This document shows, piece by piece, positions 21,013 to 33,407 of a DNA stretch of 64,000 nucleotides. Each line of letters starts with the position of its first letter. The first letter of the stretch is position 1. The notes beneath the pieces were generated by a model, which ran no database searches, was not told the origin of the DNA, and saw only the letters and a program-made list of their open reading frames with translations. Origin of the DNA: Pyrenopolyporus hunteri (Eukaryota > Ascomycota > Sordariomycetes > Xylariales > Hypoxylaceae); assembly GCA_902806595.1 (NCBI GenBank), contig CADCXC010000001.1:682001-746000 (forward strand), in the 5' to 3' direction. The position numbers and the translations under genes were made by a program.

Positions 21013-23623
21013 ATTGGTACATTACCCGGTACATAGGTAGTACTCCGGGGCGTATCATTTTCTGCTTCTTTATGCCTACCCCAACAAGCCCGAGACGGAT
21101 TAATTTGCTTGATCATGTATTATACCTACCTATCGTATACCAACGTCTAACCTACCTAGGTATTCAACTAGATCTACTTAGTACTTTGTGTTCTGACTGG
21201 AGCCAAGAGATTAGGTCGTCCATGTGTTTTAAGTCGTTGCGTTGTTAGAGCTTTCATCAGATAAGCACCGAGTCACGTCAGTTCTACTCTAGCATGCGGT
21301 GGTTCAAAACGGCGAATCGCCTAAAGGAGATGGCGGGGGGCTAGAGGGTTCGATCCTACAACAACATTGAACTCCGGACAAAGATGTACGTATCTTATAG
21401 GGCGTGCGGCAGGTGGCCGTCTCTCCGGGCGTGCCGCTCGAATGAGAGAGGAGCTGTGCGTACATGTAATTTATGGATCATATGACGCTGTAGAGTCTGG
21501 ACGTCGTCGATGGAACCACTTTGCGTCTTGGGTGTTATCTCCGATATCCCAATGGACGAATAGGGGCTCTTAATACCGGCTGGACTCGAACCTCAGACGC
21601 GGCCAACGTAAACGCCTCCAGTGCATACACATATATGTAGGTATGTATAATATAATGCGGGTAGACGTCCCCGCAGTCCGGAGTTACCCATGGGGGGTTC
21701 TAGCCATGCAAGCCCATGTAAAAGTGGTGGGATGTCGCAATCTTCGTGCATGTCCAACGCGTGTGCGTGTACAGACTTACATATATACTACTCAGAGGCT
21801 CAACACCATATAATACTAGGAATGGATTTTGGGCGTTGCAGGAAAAGTCAGGTCGCGCTTACGGGTCGACCGTTCGTCCTGTCCCCGGTTGTGGACATAA
21901 AGACGATGAGCAACGTACCGGATCCGTGCTATGCGTCACTGAAGGAATGCCTATTAGAATTGCGCCACGATATGAACCCTTATCTAGGTAGGCACATAGT
22001 AATATAGTAATGTCAGGGTTATACATAGGTGGTAGGTATCTATGTATTGGTACAGGTCAGTTTTAATACGCGGACAGGTCTGTGTTGTGAAGCCAAAGCT
22101 CTGTGCCAGCTTGGATACGTGTAGGTTTAGTTTCGGTTCCGTGAATGGCTCTCCGTGATGTATGACCGTTACCCCCAATCCCGCAGGAATAGTAGCTTAT
22201 CCCCCAGCTGACGGACCCTGCGAGGCTTATACAGCCAGTCTCAACAATATGGTGGTTGGGATACGAGGGAGTATGTGTAAGAAAGGAAAAGAGAAAAGGA
22301 AGAAACAGCGGCGCCGGGGGGAAAGTTTCGACTAGAAGGCGGCCTCGACGCTCTGACGTGATGTTGCGGAGTGGCTGGCACTGGCGTCGGGGAAGTCGGT
22401 ATCACGAGCGCGTGGGATAAAAGGTGTGGGAAGTGTTAGGTTAATACAATATGTCTATTACCGTGTAGGTGCCCAACAACGGCCACCACCCCCATCGACG
22501 CAACTTACCTACCTACATCCTACCTAGGGCATATAGACGCATCTGAGTAGCTGGGCCGGTAGTTAGGTGGTAGGTATTGTACATGTAGGTGGTAGAGGTA
22601 GGTAAAGATCGGTACCTAATGCATGGAAAGAATCTCTCATCGAGGATTAGAAATGAGAAGAAAGGACGGAGAGAAAGGGCAAGGAAGAAACAACGCTCGA
22701 AAGTCATTGGTGATCGGCGATTTGGCAATTGCCAATTAACAATTCGAATTGGGCACAAAAATCCCAAAAGTCCGAACATCGCAGGAGCTACCTAGCCATA
22801 ATGAAGATCGGTCCCCACCGATAGCTCTGGAAAGTGGTACGATAGAAGCACGATAGCAAGCAGCGACCGCACCCTTCTTACCTTAGTGCCTCTCTTACCT
22901 CACTAGGTACGTAGCAGACAATCCAGACAGCCCAGACAGCCCAGACATCCTAGGCTTTCTAGGTTTGCCTAGCGGGTCACCAGTGATCGCCCAGGCACTT
23001 ACATATCTATATAGGTGCCTACCTACCTGTATAGGTACATATACTTTACCCCCCATGTTCCCCTCCCCTCCCCATCTAGCGTTTGTTCCACTATCGGCGC
23101 TCGTCCTAAGCACGCTAAGCATTAGTTAGTTCTTGTCCCATCCCACAATTTAAGTCGAGCGTCGCTTACGACTCGGAAATATCAAGATCATAATCACTCG
23201 TACATAGATTACTTATTTTTTTCCTCTTCTCCCTCTCCTCCTCATTATCCTCTCCTTGCTCACTCTCCAACTAAGACGACTCTACCACTTGTTGTCCCTC
23301 GAATTACCCAGGTAATCGTAATAAGCGGGGGAAAAGCGTACATAAATCCAACCTCAGGTATTCTTACTTGAAGACCCGAATCAAGCGCCATCCGATTCCT
23401 TCGCCCACTCCAACCACATTGTATTCCTTTTTCCCCCAACAGAAAGTCCGAGCACTGCCGAGATAAATTAATCCATAACTGAGGGATAGGGAATAACCTA
23501 CCTCACATACCTCTCTTCCTTCTCTGCCTCTCCCTCTCCCTCCCTCTCTCTCTCCCGCATACGCTCGCGGGAATAAGAATAAAGGCTTCGTATCCTGCCA
23601 CCACCTCTAGAATCTCGTACACA
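21013..23623. other. Spacer between the fusion gene and KGD4
   Basis: 2.6 kb without a supportable gene. Scattered ACCT/AGGT clusters (21125-21165, 22505-22610, 23005-23040) and a CT-rich tract (23510-23560) just upstream of KGD4, probably promoter or leader. Confidence 0.5.
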
Positions 23624-24185
23624 ATGTTCGCTACCCGAGTTCTCCGCCAAGCGGCAGCCCACGCCGAGCGCACGCCCTTGATCCGATTCATCGGAAAGCG
23701 ATCCATTCCTGGTACGTGCTCTCCCTAGTATAGCAAAAGCTCCAACCAACCTCGGTCCCGTGCCTTTTCTTACCTCGCTTGGACTTCTTACCTGGAACTT
23801 TCTAAGATTCCTAGAAGCACCATATAAAAGATAACCACCACTAATACTAATACCCGTCTCCCCAACAGAAAATGTAGACCACACCCCTCAACCGCACCCG
23901 GCTTCCCCCAGCGGTGCTCTCCCGTCTAGCTTCGGCGGCAATGGTAACTCGCACGCTTCCTTCTCGTCCTACCGCGACCACGCCCAGCAGCACGGACCCC
24001 TCCGCAAGACCATCGGCGCCGCCGGCGGTATCGGCGCTCAGCCTGCCGTCAACCTTGGTCCTGTCGAGCCTCCCAAGGGCGTCTATTTCGACCGCAACCA
24101 GCTTCCCGAGCGTTTCCGCCGCGTACCCCTCAGCGCCGCAGAGATCGAGGCCATCGAGACGGGCGGCGCCGCCCTATTCGGCTGA
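23624..24185 (+). CDS. KGD4: Alpha-ketoglutarate dehydrogenase subunit 4 (Kgd4/YMR31)
   Basis: Two exons, 23624-23711 and 23869-24185, phase 1 join over a 157-nt intron, give 134 residues. The N-terminus MFATRVLRQAAAHAERTP is a typical mitochondrial presequence, followed by IRFIGKRSIP. The C-terminal signature LPERFRRVPLSAAEIEAIET with a GGA end matches the yeast Kgd4 C-terminus in pattern. The family was earlier annotated as mitochondrial ribosomal protein YMR-31/S36. It is now known to recruit the E3 subunit to the 2-oxoglutarate dehydrogenase complex in the matrix. The middle is low complexity (His/Ser/Gly-rich). Confidence 0.87.
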
Positions 24186-25091
24186 GCGCCCGTCCCGGGC
24201 TGTCGGGCGCGAGGCACGGTTGCGTATCTACGCACTATGACGAGCGTACGACGGCGACGGAGCCATCGGCGTGTGGGCTAGCGAGCACGCTCTGTAACTT
24301 GCTGTCAAGGACGGCTGATGTGGTCAAGTAAGCGATCGAAGATAACGAGCAACGTGGAGGGCGTATGGAGAGAGAGGACTTGAAGTCGGAAACCCTCCTT
24401 TTCCGGAGGAGACGAGCCGCTTCGGTGAATCAACTGCACCCGGCGTCGTTCACCTACCCGTATCCGGGGCCCCGCGGCCTATGTAACACATGAACGACTT
24501 TTTTTTTTCTAGCGAAGGCGGGAAAAGCTCAACTGCAATTCTCATTCCCAGCATTGGAGGTATGTCGAAAAAGACATCTGTTTCTGTACGGTCACCACAA
24601 AAGGTTCAGCATGATTTTGGCGCTTATGAGATCGATGGTCCGCGGGTAGGGAAAATGAGGATGAGGTGACTACGGGGCCGAGATGGGCATTTGGCAAGGG
24701 AGTTTGGATACCCCATAGTCGAGTGGAGGCGAAATTCACCTTCTTTTCCTTTGCTCGGTGTACGATGTCGCTGGGGTTTAGCAATAAATGAATTCATCAC
24801 AAAATTCTACGTTAGCCCAATATTAGAAATGTAGGCCTCACGTCACTTAATTTACTTGACCGGGGGACGAGGGAACGTGGGCGGCTGAACGTTGCGCGAC
24901 CTTCGATATATTATATATATTATTTCGTCACCCGTATCTACACACCTTTCTACGAGAATGCGGGTGCCTAGGCGAAAGACGTGACCCTTTTGCCGGGGCT
25001 TCCGTTACTTTGATATCCCGGGCCCCAATCGGCAGAACTCCCTTCTATTATAGCCATCAACACAAATTCCGCAAAACGAGGCACGCAGGCC
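24186..25091. other. Convergent spacer between KGD4 and PNK1
   Basis: 906 bases of 3' flanks. No supportable gene and no notable repeat apart from a short TA-rich stretch near 24908-24925. Confidence 0.5.
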
Positions 25092-26990
25092 TCAACGCCA
25101 GTACCGCCCCCAAACGGCGTACTCCTCTCTCGTCCCGCGGAACTTAAACTCGACCTCGACCACGTCCTGGAAGCCCTCTTTGACCTTCGGTTCCTTAAAG
25201 CGGGAGAAGTACCCGTTGAAGGCGAGGCTTGGTAGCGCCGTGCGGGCTTCCGGGTTCATCTATATTCGAGACTGGTTCAGTACAACTTCCCTATTCGATA
25301 TAGAGCTTCGTCCGCATAGAAAAAAACATTTGTAGATGAATGATAGATGAATAGGTGCCTATCCAAGGTATACGTACCGGTTTATTTAAAGCTCGGACGA
25401 TATCGTTGTGCTCGCAGAGTGCCTTAGGTATTTTGAACCATACGCAGCGAATGGGTACGCCGTGCTTCCGCGCCAGGTCGATCCATTCCTTCCTACCGTC
25501 CGTGTCGGGGTTTGTGTTATCTTTTGTTCGCCTATTAGCATACGATGCTCTTGCGCCGTATCGGTCGGGGCAAGAAAGGCGGACGAAGAACGGGAAGGGA
25601 GAGAGGATGGCGGGCTACGTACCGACGACTACTGAGCTCCCTTCGCTGAGCAGTTCCGCCGCAGCCTTGAGGCACTTGGCCCGGGTCTTTAGCGTGTCCT
25701 GGTTCACCCGTTCGTAACCCAACGGCTTCAGGTTCCGCCAGTAGAACGTACTCTTGCCTGCGCCGGGCGGGCCGCAGAACAGGACGATGTCCCGGTCGTT
25801 AGTCTTTTCGAAGATAACCTCGTCGCCGCTATCGCCGTCGGCCGTCTCGGAATATGGAAAGGAAGCCAAGTCAAAGTCCCTGACGAACTCGCGGGGCGGC
25901 TCGTCGAGGAAGAACTCCTCCGGCGTCTTGTAGGCGATGCCGACGTTATGCGCGAAATTGCGGTCCGAGCAACTAAAGTCTTTAGAAGCAGCCGCCGCTC
26001 CCGTCTCGGAATTCTTCAGCTGCGCCGTCCGGCCGCCCGCGTCGCCTACGAAAACGCTGCCCGCAAGGTCCACCTCGTCTTCAAGGAGGCCGTAGTCGCG
26101 ACAGACCTCGGTCCACATGCCGGTCCGCGGCTTGCGGAAGGCGTCGTTTCCCGTGGCCGCGTATACCGTGGTCGGGAGGTCGAGCTGCGCGAGCACGGCG
26201 CTGCACTTCTGCTTGAACTTGTCCACTTTGGCCTTGCTGCCGGCTTTCGGGGTTTTGGATTTGGGGTCGGGGTGCAACGTCAGCCCGCCTTGGTTGCTGA
26301 GGATCACCACGCGGCAACTACGAGGCTGGTGAGCGAGGGCCGCGCAATACGAAACGGTATCGTAAGACTACCACTCTAGGCGAGAAGGCGGCTTGAGGCG
26401 GCGAGAATCCTCTGGTACTTACTCTTCTTCCGCGTATAGCTTTCGCAGGCGAGACGGCACGCTCGAGTCCCACCACTTCCAATCGCCAGGATCGTCCGCG
26501 AATTTCTTGCCCGATGCCGTAGTGATCAACGTTGAGTCCTGGGGAGTCGATCGTCAACCTTCAGCACCAGAGATGTTCCTCACCGCAGCCGAGGAGGTAT
26601 GGTGTTTGGAGAGGGCGAGGTCAGCTCATACCAGGTCGAATGCAGCGATCTTCCTTCTCTTCCCCCGGTCCGCCTCCTCCATCTTCTCGGGCTCGTAACG
26701 GCCAACGAGTAGAGTGGGCATCGCGTCGTCGCCATCGGGTGCGCGCTCGCTCCAGGTCGTCCGATCTTTCGGCTTCCGGGACGTCGGGGTGAAGAAATTC
26801 GCTACGGCGTCCTCTACGAGTAGCAGATTGGTTAGCATGGAGACAAGGTTGAAGCGCAGCTGGGTCGGGATATCCAACAGGCTACACACGAACTTGATAT
26901 GCTGCTCTGAGTCTTGCGCTTCACAGGCGGGGGCGAGATCGACTTCTCCATCGCTTTCCGTTTGCTACTATCGGACGAAGATTGCGCCAT
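25092..26990 (-). CDS. PNK1: Polynucleotide kinase 3'-phosphatase
   Basis: Six exons on the minus strand: 26990-26894, 26813-26632, 26538-26423, 26317-25623, 25520-25378 and 25259-25092; all joins keep phase and give 466 residues. Residues 1-35 are basic, like a nuclear localisation signal (SPPPVKRKTQ). The HAD phosphatase half shows DLDST (residues 92-96, nucleophile and acid/base Asp), VILSNQGG (136-143), RKPRTGMW (193-200, motif Lys) and GSVFVGDAGGR (218-228). The kinase half has the P-loop GPPGAGKST (314-322) and a C-terminal region ending AVWGRYWR. The enzyme removes 3'-phosphates and adds 5'-phosphates at damaged DNA ends for break repair. The short first exon and the start rest on splice-signal reading. 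Confidence 0.9.
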
Positions 26991-28038
26991 CGTGCAGAAC
27001 GTCCGGAAGTAATATCTCGTAAACGAAGACGGGATGTGTAGATGTATGAGCGAGGGCATGTTCAGGGAGGTGACATAGAGTTGACATGTATCGCATTGTA
27101 CCGTGCGTTGTACTAGGTATGTAGATCCTAGGAGGTAAGGTACCCCGAATAGGTACCCCGAATAGGTACCGCCCAGTGCCCGTCTACTGAGCTAGGTCCC
27201 TATACATGCTCGCTTAGGCACCCGCGTAGGGATCTAGATCCACCTACGTGCAGGTATTGCTAACGCCTAACTGCCGCCTCTTACCTACCTGAGGTACTAA
27301 CGTAAACGTAAGAAATCCCCTTACCATAATGATATCCTATTCCTCGAGCGACGAATTAAACATAAACATCCACTTAATTCAAACATGACGTCGCTTTTAA
27401 CGCAGCTTAAGTAACAAGGACGCTTGAAATACTCTCTTTTTTTTTTTTTTTTTTTTTTTAAAAAAAAGGTAATTTAATGCTCGGAAAAGGCGCATCACAG
27501 GTACCCTTCTCACACTTCAAAGATAGGGGCTATAGAGGAGTCATTATTAAAATTCTACGAAACTCCGACATCGTAATACTACTTCGGCATTTCTAGGTCG
27601 CTGCAGCTTAACTGGGGGTCATGGCCAATGTAAAGAGTTGTCGGAGTGGAAATAATGAGCTTCTATACTCCGTATTAGACAAACCGGCGGGGGCGAGCTC
27701 GGAGAGAGCCGAAGAGGAAGACGCCGCGAAATTGTCATGTTCGAGGAGATAGCTACCTCGCTGTCGTGCTATTTCGGCTACCTAGGCAGGTTCATGGGTA
27801 CACAATAAACGAGGATAACATTCGCCGAATTCGAAACTCGAAACTCGACCTAATGAAAAGCACCGAGCAACATATCAGAAGGTAACGGCGCACTCTTGCT
27901 CCCAAGAAGGCACAGGGTCATATGTTCTTGGTGAACAGATGATGGTACAAGGATCCATTTTGCCAGGGACAAGACCTACCGTGCTCTGAGCAGTCATCTT
28001 CGTCACGATAAACTTCCTTCCTCGTAGGTACCAGGTGG
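26991..28038. other. Spacer right of PNK1
   Basis: No supportable gene. AGGT-type motifs lie at 27115-27170 with a GGTACCCCGAATA direct repeat at 27140-27170, and a T23A8 homopolymer junction is at 27437-27467. Confidence 0.5.
27437..27467. repeat. T23-A8 homopolymer junction
   Basis: 23 T followed at once by 8 A, self-complementary over eight pairs. This could be a decayed retroposon tail or simple slippage; there are no flanking target duplications that I can see. Confidence 0.75.
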
Positions 28039-28642
28039 CTAGAGACTCGCGCACGCGGGTTGCACTCTACCAAACATGCTCACTTTTTCAATCAACAAGT
28101 AGATAGCAATTCCAGAAATGGCCGCTACTAGCATAAAAGCCACGGACCAAGCCATGCTGGCTTCTTGAAGACTCTTATTCGCATCTTCCTGGGACTTTCG
28201 AAGCTGGCCTTCGGCGACGGCCTGCTCCCCCTGGGAACGTTGGAGCTGCTTCAAGGATTGACGGTTCTGCGTCTCGAGAACCACAAGCTCTCCGAGTACC
28301 TCAAGACAACGAGCGCGTTCCCTTTGGCCTTCCTTGAGCATTTTCTTGATATCCCAGAGCTCGTTCATGATGGCTGCCGTCTGATCCATCCCTTCGCTGT
28401 CAAAATGTCCCGTGGTGACACAAGAACGAACATCTTCATGGATGGCATTGAGCTTCTGGGTAGCTTCTCGAAGCGTAAGGACTTTCACCTACGGTAGCAT
28501 CTCGTTAGCAAAGTAGCCCAATTCGCCTACTCATAAGACCTTGTCGGCGACTTAAAAAGCGAGAACGGCCGAGGAGAAGCGGGCCGGGCTCCCCGCGTAA
28601 CAAGCGATCAACGTAACACCAGCGGAAAGAGGTTTGGCAACG

Positions 28643-28677
<35 letters not shown>

Positions 28678-28816
28678 TACGTCGCCGAAAATCAAAGAGA
28701 CTCGGAGTTAAACCTACCTCGTTTGCCACGTCTAGCTCGTTAGAACCACGCGGAAAGTCTTCGTCGACCTCGGAGTGGGTATCCGACCCTCCTTTATTGT
28801 CAAATCGGTGACTCAT
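28039..28816 (-). CDS. Small coiled-coil protein with a C-terminal membrane anchor
   Basis: Two exons, 28816-28718 and 28488-28039, phase 0 join, give 182 residues. The start MSHRFDNKGGSDTHSEVDED is acidic and polar. Exon 2 is almost all helical with heptad-like spacing (REATQKLNAIHEDV, then MLKEGQRERARCLEVLGELV and QNRQSLKQLQRSQGEQAVAE). It ends in one hydrophobic helix (AWSVAFMLVAAISGIAIYLL) about 15 residues before the C-terminus, as in tail-anchored proteins. The 229-nt intron is long for this window and contains TA and GA microsatellites; a TTGCTAAC branch and CCGTAG acceptor support the right end. A further small exon cannot be excluded. No family recognised. Confidence 0.5.
28640..28677. 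repeat. (CT)n(TA)n compound microsatellite in an intron
   Basis: CT dinucleotides directly joined to TA dinucleotides, inside the intron of the coiled-coil gene. Confidence 0.8.
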
Positions 28817-31227
28817 CCTGCAGAGCTACTTGGTATAAGTAAAGCATTGATGATAGAAATATAAGGCTCGGGTAGTGGAAAACATACCTTGCAAATCGAG
28901 TTGATTTGCGGGGATCAAACGAGACTGTTGGTATGGTAGTAGGGATGAAGGAACGGCTCGCCCACGTCGAGGACGTTCTGTCGAGTTAGGCGAAGAAGTT
29001 GGATAAAGAGGAAAAGAAACAAAACAAAACAAAATTCGAGGCTCGAAAACGCCTGGTATGATAGATACGATGCGCTCAAATATCCAGCTGGCAGGCTGAA
29101 AACAAAACTTGATTAACGGAGGAGTCAAAAGTTATCCATCTACCCACCCGGGAACTGGTAGGCTAGTCCTTCCAGTCGCACTTTCGTTGTTCCAAATGAG
29201 GCAGACCCCCGAAGGCACTTGGGAAGACGTGGGCAGTAGAAGAAGATGAGGTACCTAGGTAGGTAGGCAGACTTGACAATTTTCCTGAAGTAATTTAGAT
29301 GGTTGCTATTGATCTAAGAGAGGGGGGCCGCCTTCCTAGGTACGATCTGATGGATGCCTCCACGAGTCAACAACGGTTACCAACCTGATGTGGACGCTCA
29401 ACGGATACTAGAACACTACAGAGTGTATCTAGCTATCGTGCCGTCTCGGAGAGGTGGGTAAGGAGCAATAGGGATTTGAGAAACATCTTGGTACAAAACA
29501 ATTCAACAACGTTGATTCACCTAAGAAACTCCATCATAATAAAGCACATTTATCGTGCCATAGATCCTATGGGGTGATGGGACGATTCTGCTCCATTGTT
29601 CAGACGAAAACAAAATTTATAAGATAAGTACCGAAGCATAGTAAATTTTTATTCTTTTCATGGCTAACTTCCCATCCCCTCTTATCAGTTTGTTGTCTTT
29701 ATATTACCTATCGGTGTGAATTTCACGCCGTAGATAGATAAATTCAAGGGAAGGGACTGAGACGGGCGTCCCGATTCCATATGTCCGTATTGATTTTGGT
29801 GAGTGTTCCCAAGGTTGAGACTTATAGATTGCCGGCCTCTTAGTACCTATAGCGCAGCCAAACATGTATCCTTAGAGTTGGATAACTGCTGCACTTGTCT
29901 GAATCTAGCACACAAACCCTTCGCTACCTACCTACCTACCTACCTAGGTAGTCAGGCGAAGCTCGCTCTCCCACGCCTCATTAAGCCTTTTAGGTACACG
30001 GCATCCATATGCCGGCTCACTAAGAGCCCTCATTGGCTGGATGCTGGCTTTAGGAAGCTAATCATGAATAGTTGGAAAGGAGAGGCTTATTACATGAAAC
30101 TAGCGGCTTCGTTATGGCCTACCTTAAGAAATAATATAACCTTTCCCCTCAAGGGCAATTGAAAGAAGAAAGCTGCGCAAATTTCGAGTCAAACGTTGGC
30201 TCAGGAGTAACTGGTGCTCGGGTACGGTCAGCCTTAAAATAGAGCTTCGATGAGACTTTCGTATTGAATTCGGATACATATCTTACGGGCTGTTAACCCG
30301 TGATTCCTGTAGGACGAGGATGTCTAGCGCTCCCAGGGGACTCCTAAGAAATGGTCGTCCAGCTTGATATCGGATGTATAAAGAGAGCGAGACTATAAGC
30401 GGACGGGGTGCATATGTATTCGCCTAATCGTTCTTTCTTTTTGCTAGAGCAATTAGACATTCATGGATGTTTCCGCTAAGAATGCTTTGCATACTCGCCA
30501 CACTCGAATTCGCGACATCCAACGAGCTTCCCCGCGAGAGTTAACGAACTCACGTGGGACGTAAATTCAGGGGATGCGGGGATGGTGATACCCAAGAAGC
30601 TAGGTACACAGATAGCTTCATGTACCGAGACCTTCTATATCGTCAGAAGGGAGGTGTCTTCGGCAATTAGTCTTCTACCTGAGATACGTTGGTCTAGCCA
30701 CGATATTCTTTCGAGCTATCTGACTGGTGGCCGCGCCCTTCCGGCGACTCGCAACACTCGCATTAGCGTAATAGCCGTCTCCTCGAGTGAATAGTCCGGA
30801 ATTTCTCGAAGCCACTTGGAGTATTATAGATAACGAGGGGAAATAGCATGCTCGTCGAATTAAAAAGCTTGACTTCCTATAGTACTGGAACCGTAGCATT
30901 CAATCTACACGTCTCTCCAATTCCCCCGCTCTCTCTCTCTCTCCACATCACGAACAACCCCGTAGTCTTGCTGCGGCTCGACCCAGACTGGCTTATGGGC
31001 GGCAAGGTGCATTGCCGAGGAACAGATACCCCGGATTTCATCAGTGCCGAGATCCTCAGGCGGCGTGGGTGGTGCGATAGAGAATGACGTGGGTTCTCCG
31101 ATAATAATGAGCAGGTCTACGGGTAGTTTAAAGTCGAAAAGTCGTTCTATCGGAAAGAATAACAAGGGAAAATAATTTAAAAGTTAGGTAGGTACCTAGT
31201 CTAAAGCCTGGGAAAAAAAAAAAAAAG
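28817..31227. other. Spacer before the MFS transporter gene
   Basis: 2.4 kb without a supportable gene. An ACCT array lies at 29925-29952. An A-rich run (31213-31226) directly precedes the transporter ATG. Confidence 0.5.
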
Positions 31228-33407
31228 ATGGATAGCACCAAGGTCGAGTCTCAAGAAAGTATGAAGGTGGTTAGTGAGGAGATCGAACACCAGAGAGAGG
31301 TCGTTCCCGGAACCGAACGTAGCAAGCGCGGGATCGACGAGAAACACGCTGCGCTGTTCGGGCAGTTCGCCGCGGCGAGCTCGGAATGGCACCGTGAAAC
31401 CACGAAGAAGCTCACCCGGAAGGTCGACCTCCGTCTGCTTCCGATGCTGATGCTGATGTATGGGCTCAACTTCCTAGACAGAAAGTAAGTCTTGCGAAGA
31501 GCTCTCGCGCTGCGCCTATCCTAAGCAGTTCTCTTAATAACGGGGGATCAGCAATCTATCGCAAGCTCGGCTCGGGACGCTGGAGGAAGACCTGGGCATG
31601 ACGGGAACGGACTTCAATCTGGCAACGAGCATCTTGTTCGTTGGATATATTCTCATGCAGCTCCCGTCGAATCTTCTCATCACGCGAGTGCCGCCCTCGA
31701 CGTACCTTGGCGCCGCCATGACTATCTGGGGCGTCATCTCCACGGCTCAAGCGGCGGCTCGCACGTTTGCCTCTCTCGTCATCTGCCGATTTTTCCTCGG
31801 ATTCGGTACGTATGACTCTTATTGCTAATTTATTCGTGCTTGAGGCCGGCGCCAACGTCTCTGCGCCGCCCGCGCTACTTCGCTATTTGCTGGCCTTCGC
31901 GTGGCGTACTCGCGATTTCTCCTGGCCTCCTATTGTCACGCAAAGGCCCTGATCGGGGACAGGGACGGGCACGCTGCAGTAGGGAAGGTTAGGGCATCTT
32001 TGTATATGTGCTGATATGTCGGCAGCGGAGGCGCCGTTCTTCCCGGGAGCGATATTCCTGATGTCGAGCTGGTACACGCGGCCCGAGCTGGCGCTCAGGA
32101 TCGCATGGTTCTACTGCGGGCATTCGTTGGCGAACGCGTTTGGCGGCCTCCTGGGTGCCGGCGTCCTCGGGAATCTCAGCGGCGCCCACGGCATTGCAGG
32201 GTGGTAAGCAGATGCCCACGTACGTGTCGAATACGCGGCGTTATCTCCTATGCCCGTAGGCGACACGACATGGGAAGAATCATCTAATCAGAGAAAACAG
32301 GCGATGGCTCTTCATAATCGAAGGCAGCATTACCGTCTTTAGCGCCATCTGCTCCGCCTTCGTCCTGCCAAATTACCCCGCGACGACGAACTGGCTATCT
32401 ACGGAAGAGCGCGCATACGCTCAATGGCGGCTTATCAAGGAGGCGGGGGAGGCGGACGCAGCCGACGCCTCGTCAATCAAAGAAGGGGTAGCGATGGCGC
32501 TGCGCGACCCGCGCCTGTACCTCTTCACGTTGCTACAGCATGCGTCGCTGCTCTCGCAGACGTTCCAATATTTCTTCCCGACTATCCTTCAGACCCTAGG
32601 GTACGGGAATATCGAGACCCTGCTCCTCACCGTGCCCGTCTGGGTTCTCTGTTTCTTGGTCTCTCTGGTCGTGACGTATACGTCCGGCAGATTTTCCGAC
32701 CGAAGCATTCATATCGTCTGCTTGATATTGATATCCGTCGCGGGGAATATCATAGTGGTCGCCACCCTTAACAAGGCGGTACGCTTCTTCGCTCTGTTTC
32801 TGCTGCCGTTGGGCGCGGTTCCCGCTTATCAGGTGAATGATACTGCTTTTTCCCCCGGCATCTTTCTCGCAAGGCCTCCCAAACGCTCCGTCGGAACCAT
32901 CAAAGATATGTTAACGGCGGCTAACTAAGATAAAACAATTTGTCGGAAACTATAGATCATTCTCGCATGGGTAGCCAACAGCTTCCCGCGGCCGCTGGTT
33001 AAACGGAGCGCCTGCATCTCCTTTGCCAACATGATCGGCAACTCAGCAAATATCTACGGCACCTACATGTAAGTACCAAGCAGTGGGTAAATGCTATAGG
33101 ACCCAAGTTATATACCTACCTAGGCACCTACCTACGTCAGGTATCTACGTAAGTTATCCCAGGGCTAATCATAGTCTGTGTCGTCTCAAGGTATCCGTCC
33201 GTCGACGGACCTCGATATCTCGTTGGTGGCAGTGCCACGGCGGCCGACGCGCTCCTCGTCGCTATCCTAGCCATCGTCGCGAGGCTCGTGCTGCAGAGGC
33301 AGAATCGGAAGATAGCTGCCCGCGAAGCCTTCGAATCGGACGAGGTCCCAGCACAGCCCGCGGATCCAAATACGGCTACGCCGGTAGGCTTTAGGTATAT
33401 CCTCTAA
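31228..33407 (+). CDS. MFS transporter, anion:cation symporter (Dal5-like) family
   Basis: Six exons, 31228-31484, 31552-31805, 32026-32203, 32301-32832, 32956-33068 and 33191-33407, all joined in phase, give 516 residues. After a charged N-terminus come RKVDLRLLPMLMLMYGLNFL and DRNNLSQARLGTLEEDLGMT, LATSILFVGYILMQLPSNLL, EAPFFPGAIFLMSSWYTRPE and WRWLFIIEGSITVFSA. This is the signature order of the ACS/allantoate permease group (Dal5, Tna1, vitamin H transporters). About 12 membrane helices are expected, with both ends cytosolic and a hydrophilic loop between the halves (SIKEGVAMALRDPRLYLFTL). Substrate cannot be told from sequence; carboxylate-type small molecules are typical. The third join uses a 220-nt intron, the longest in the gene, so that region is the least certain. 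Confidence 0.87.

Noticed and set aside
21340..21640. Two GGTTCGA-type boxes that resemble tRNA T-loops
   Set aside because: The flanking five-base stems do not pair and no D-arm or acceptor stem can be drawn, so no tRNA is called.
27437..27467. T23A8 as a transcription terminator
   Set aside because: No gene ends close by on either strand in a way that fits, and such runs occur in several spacers.
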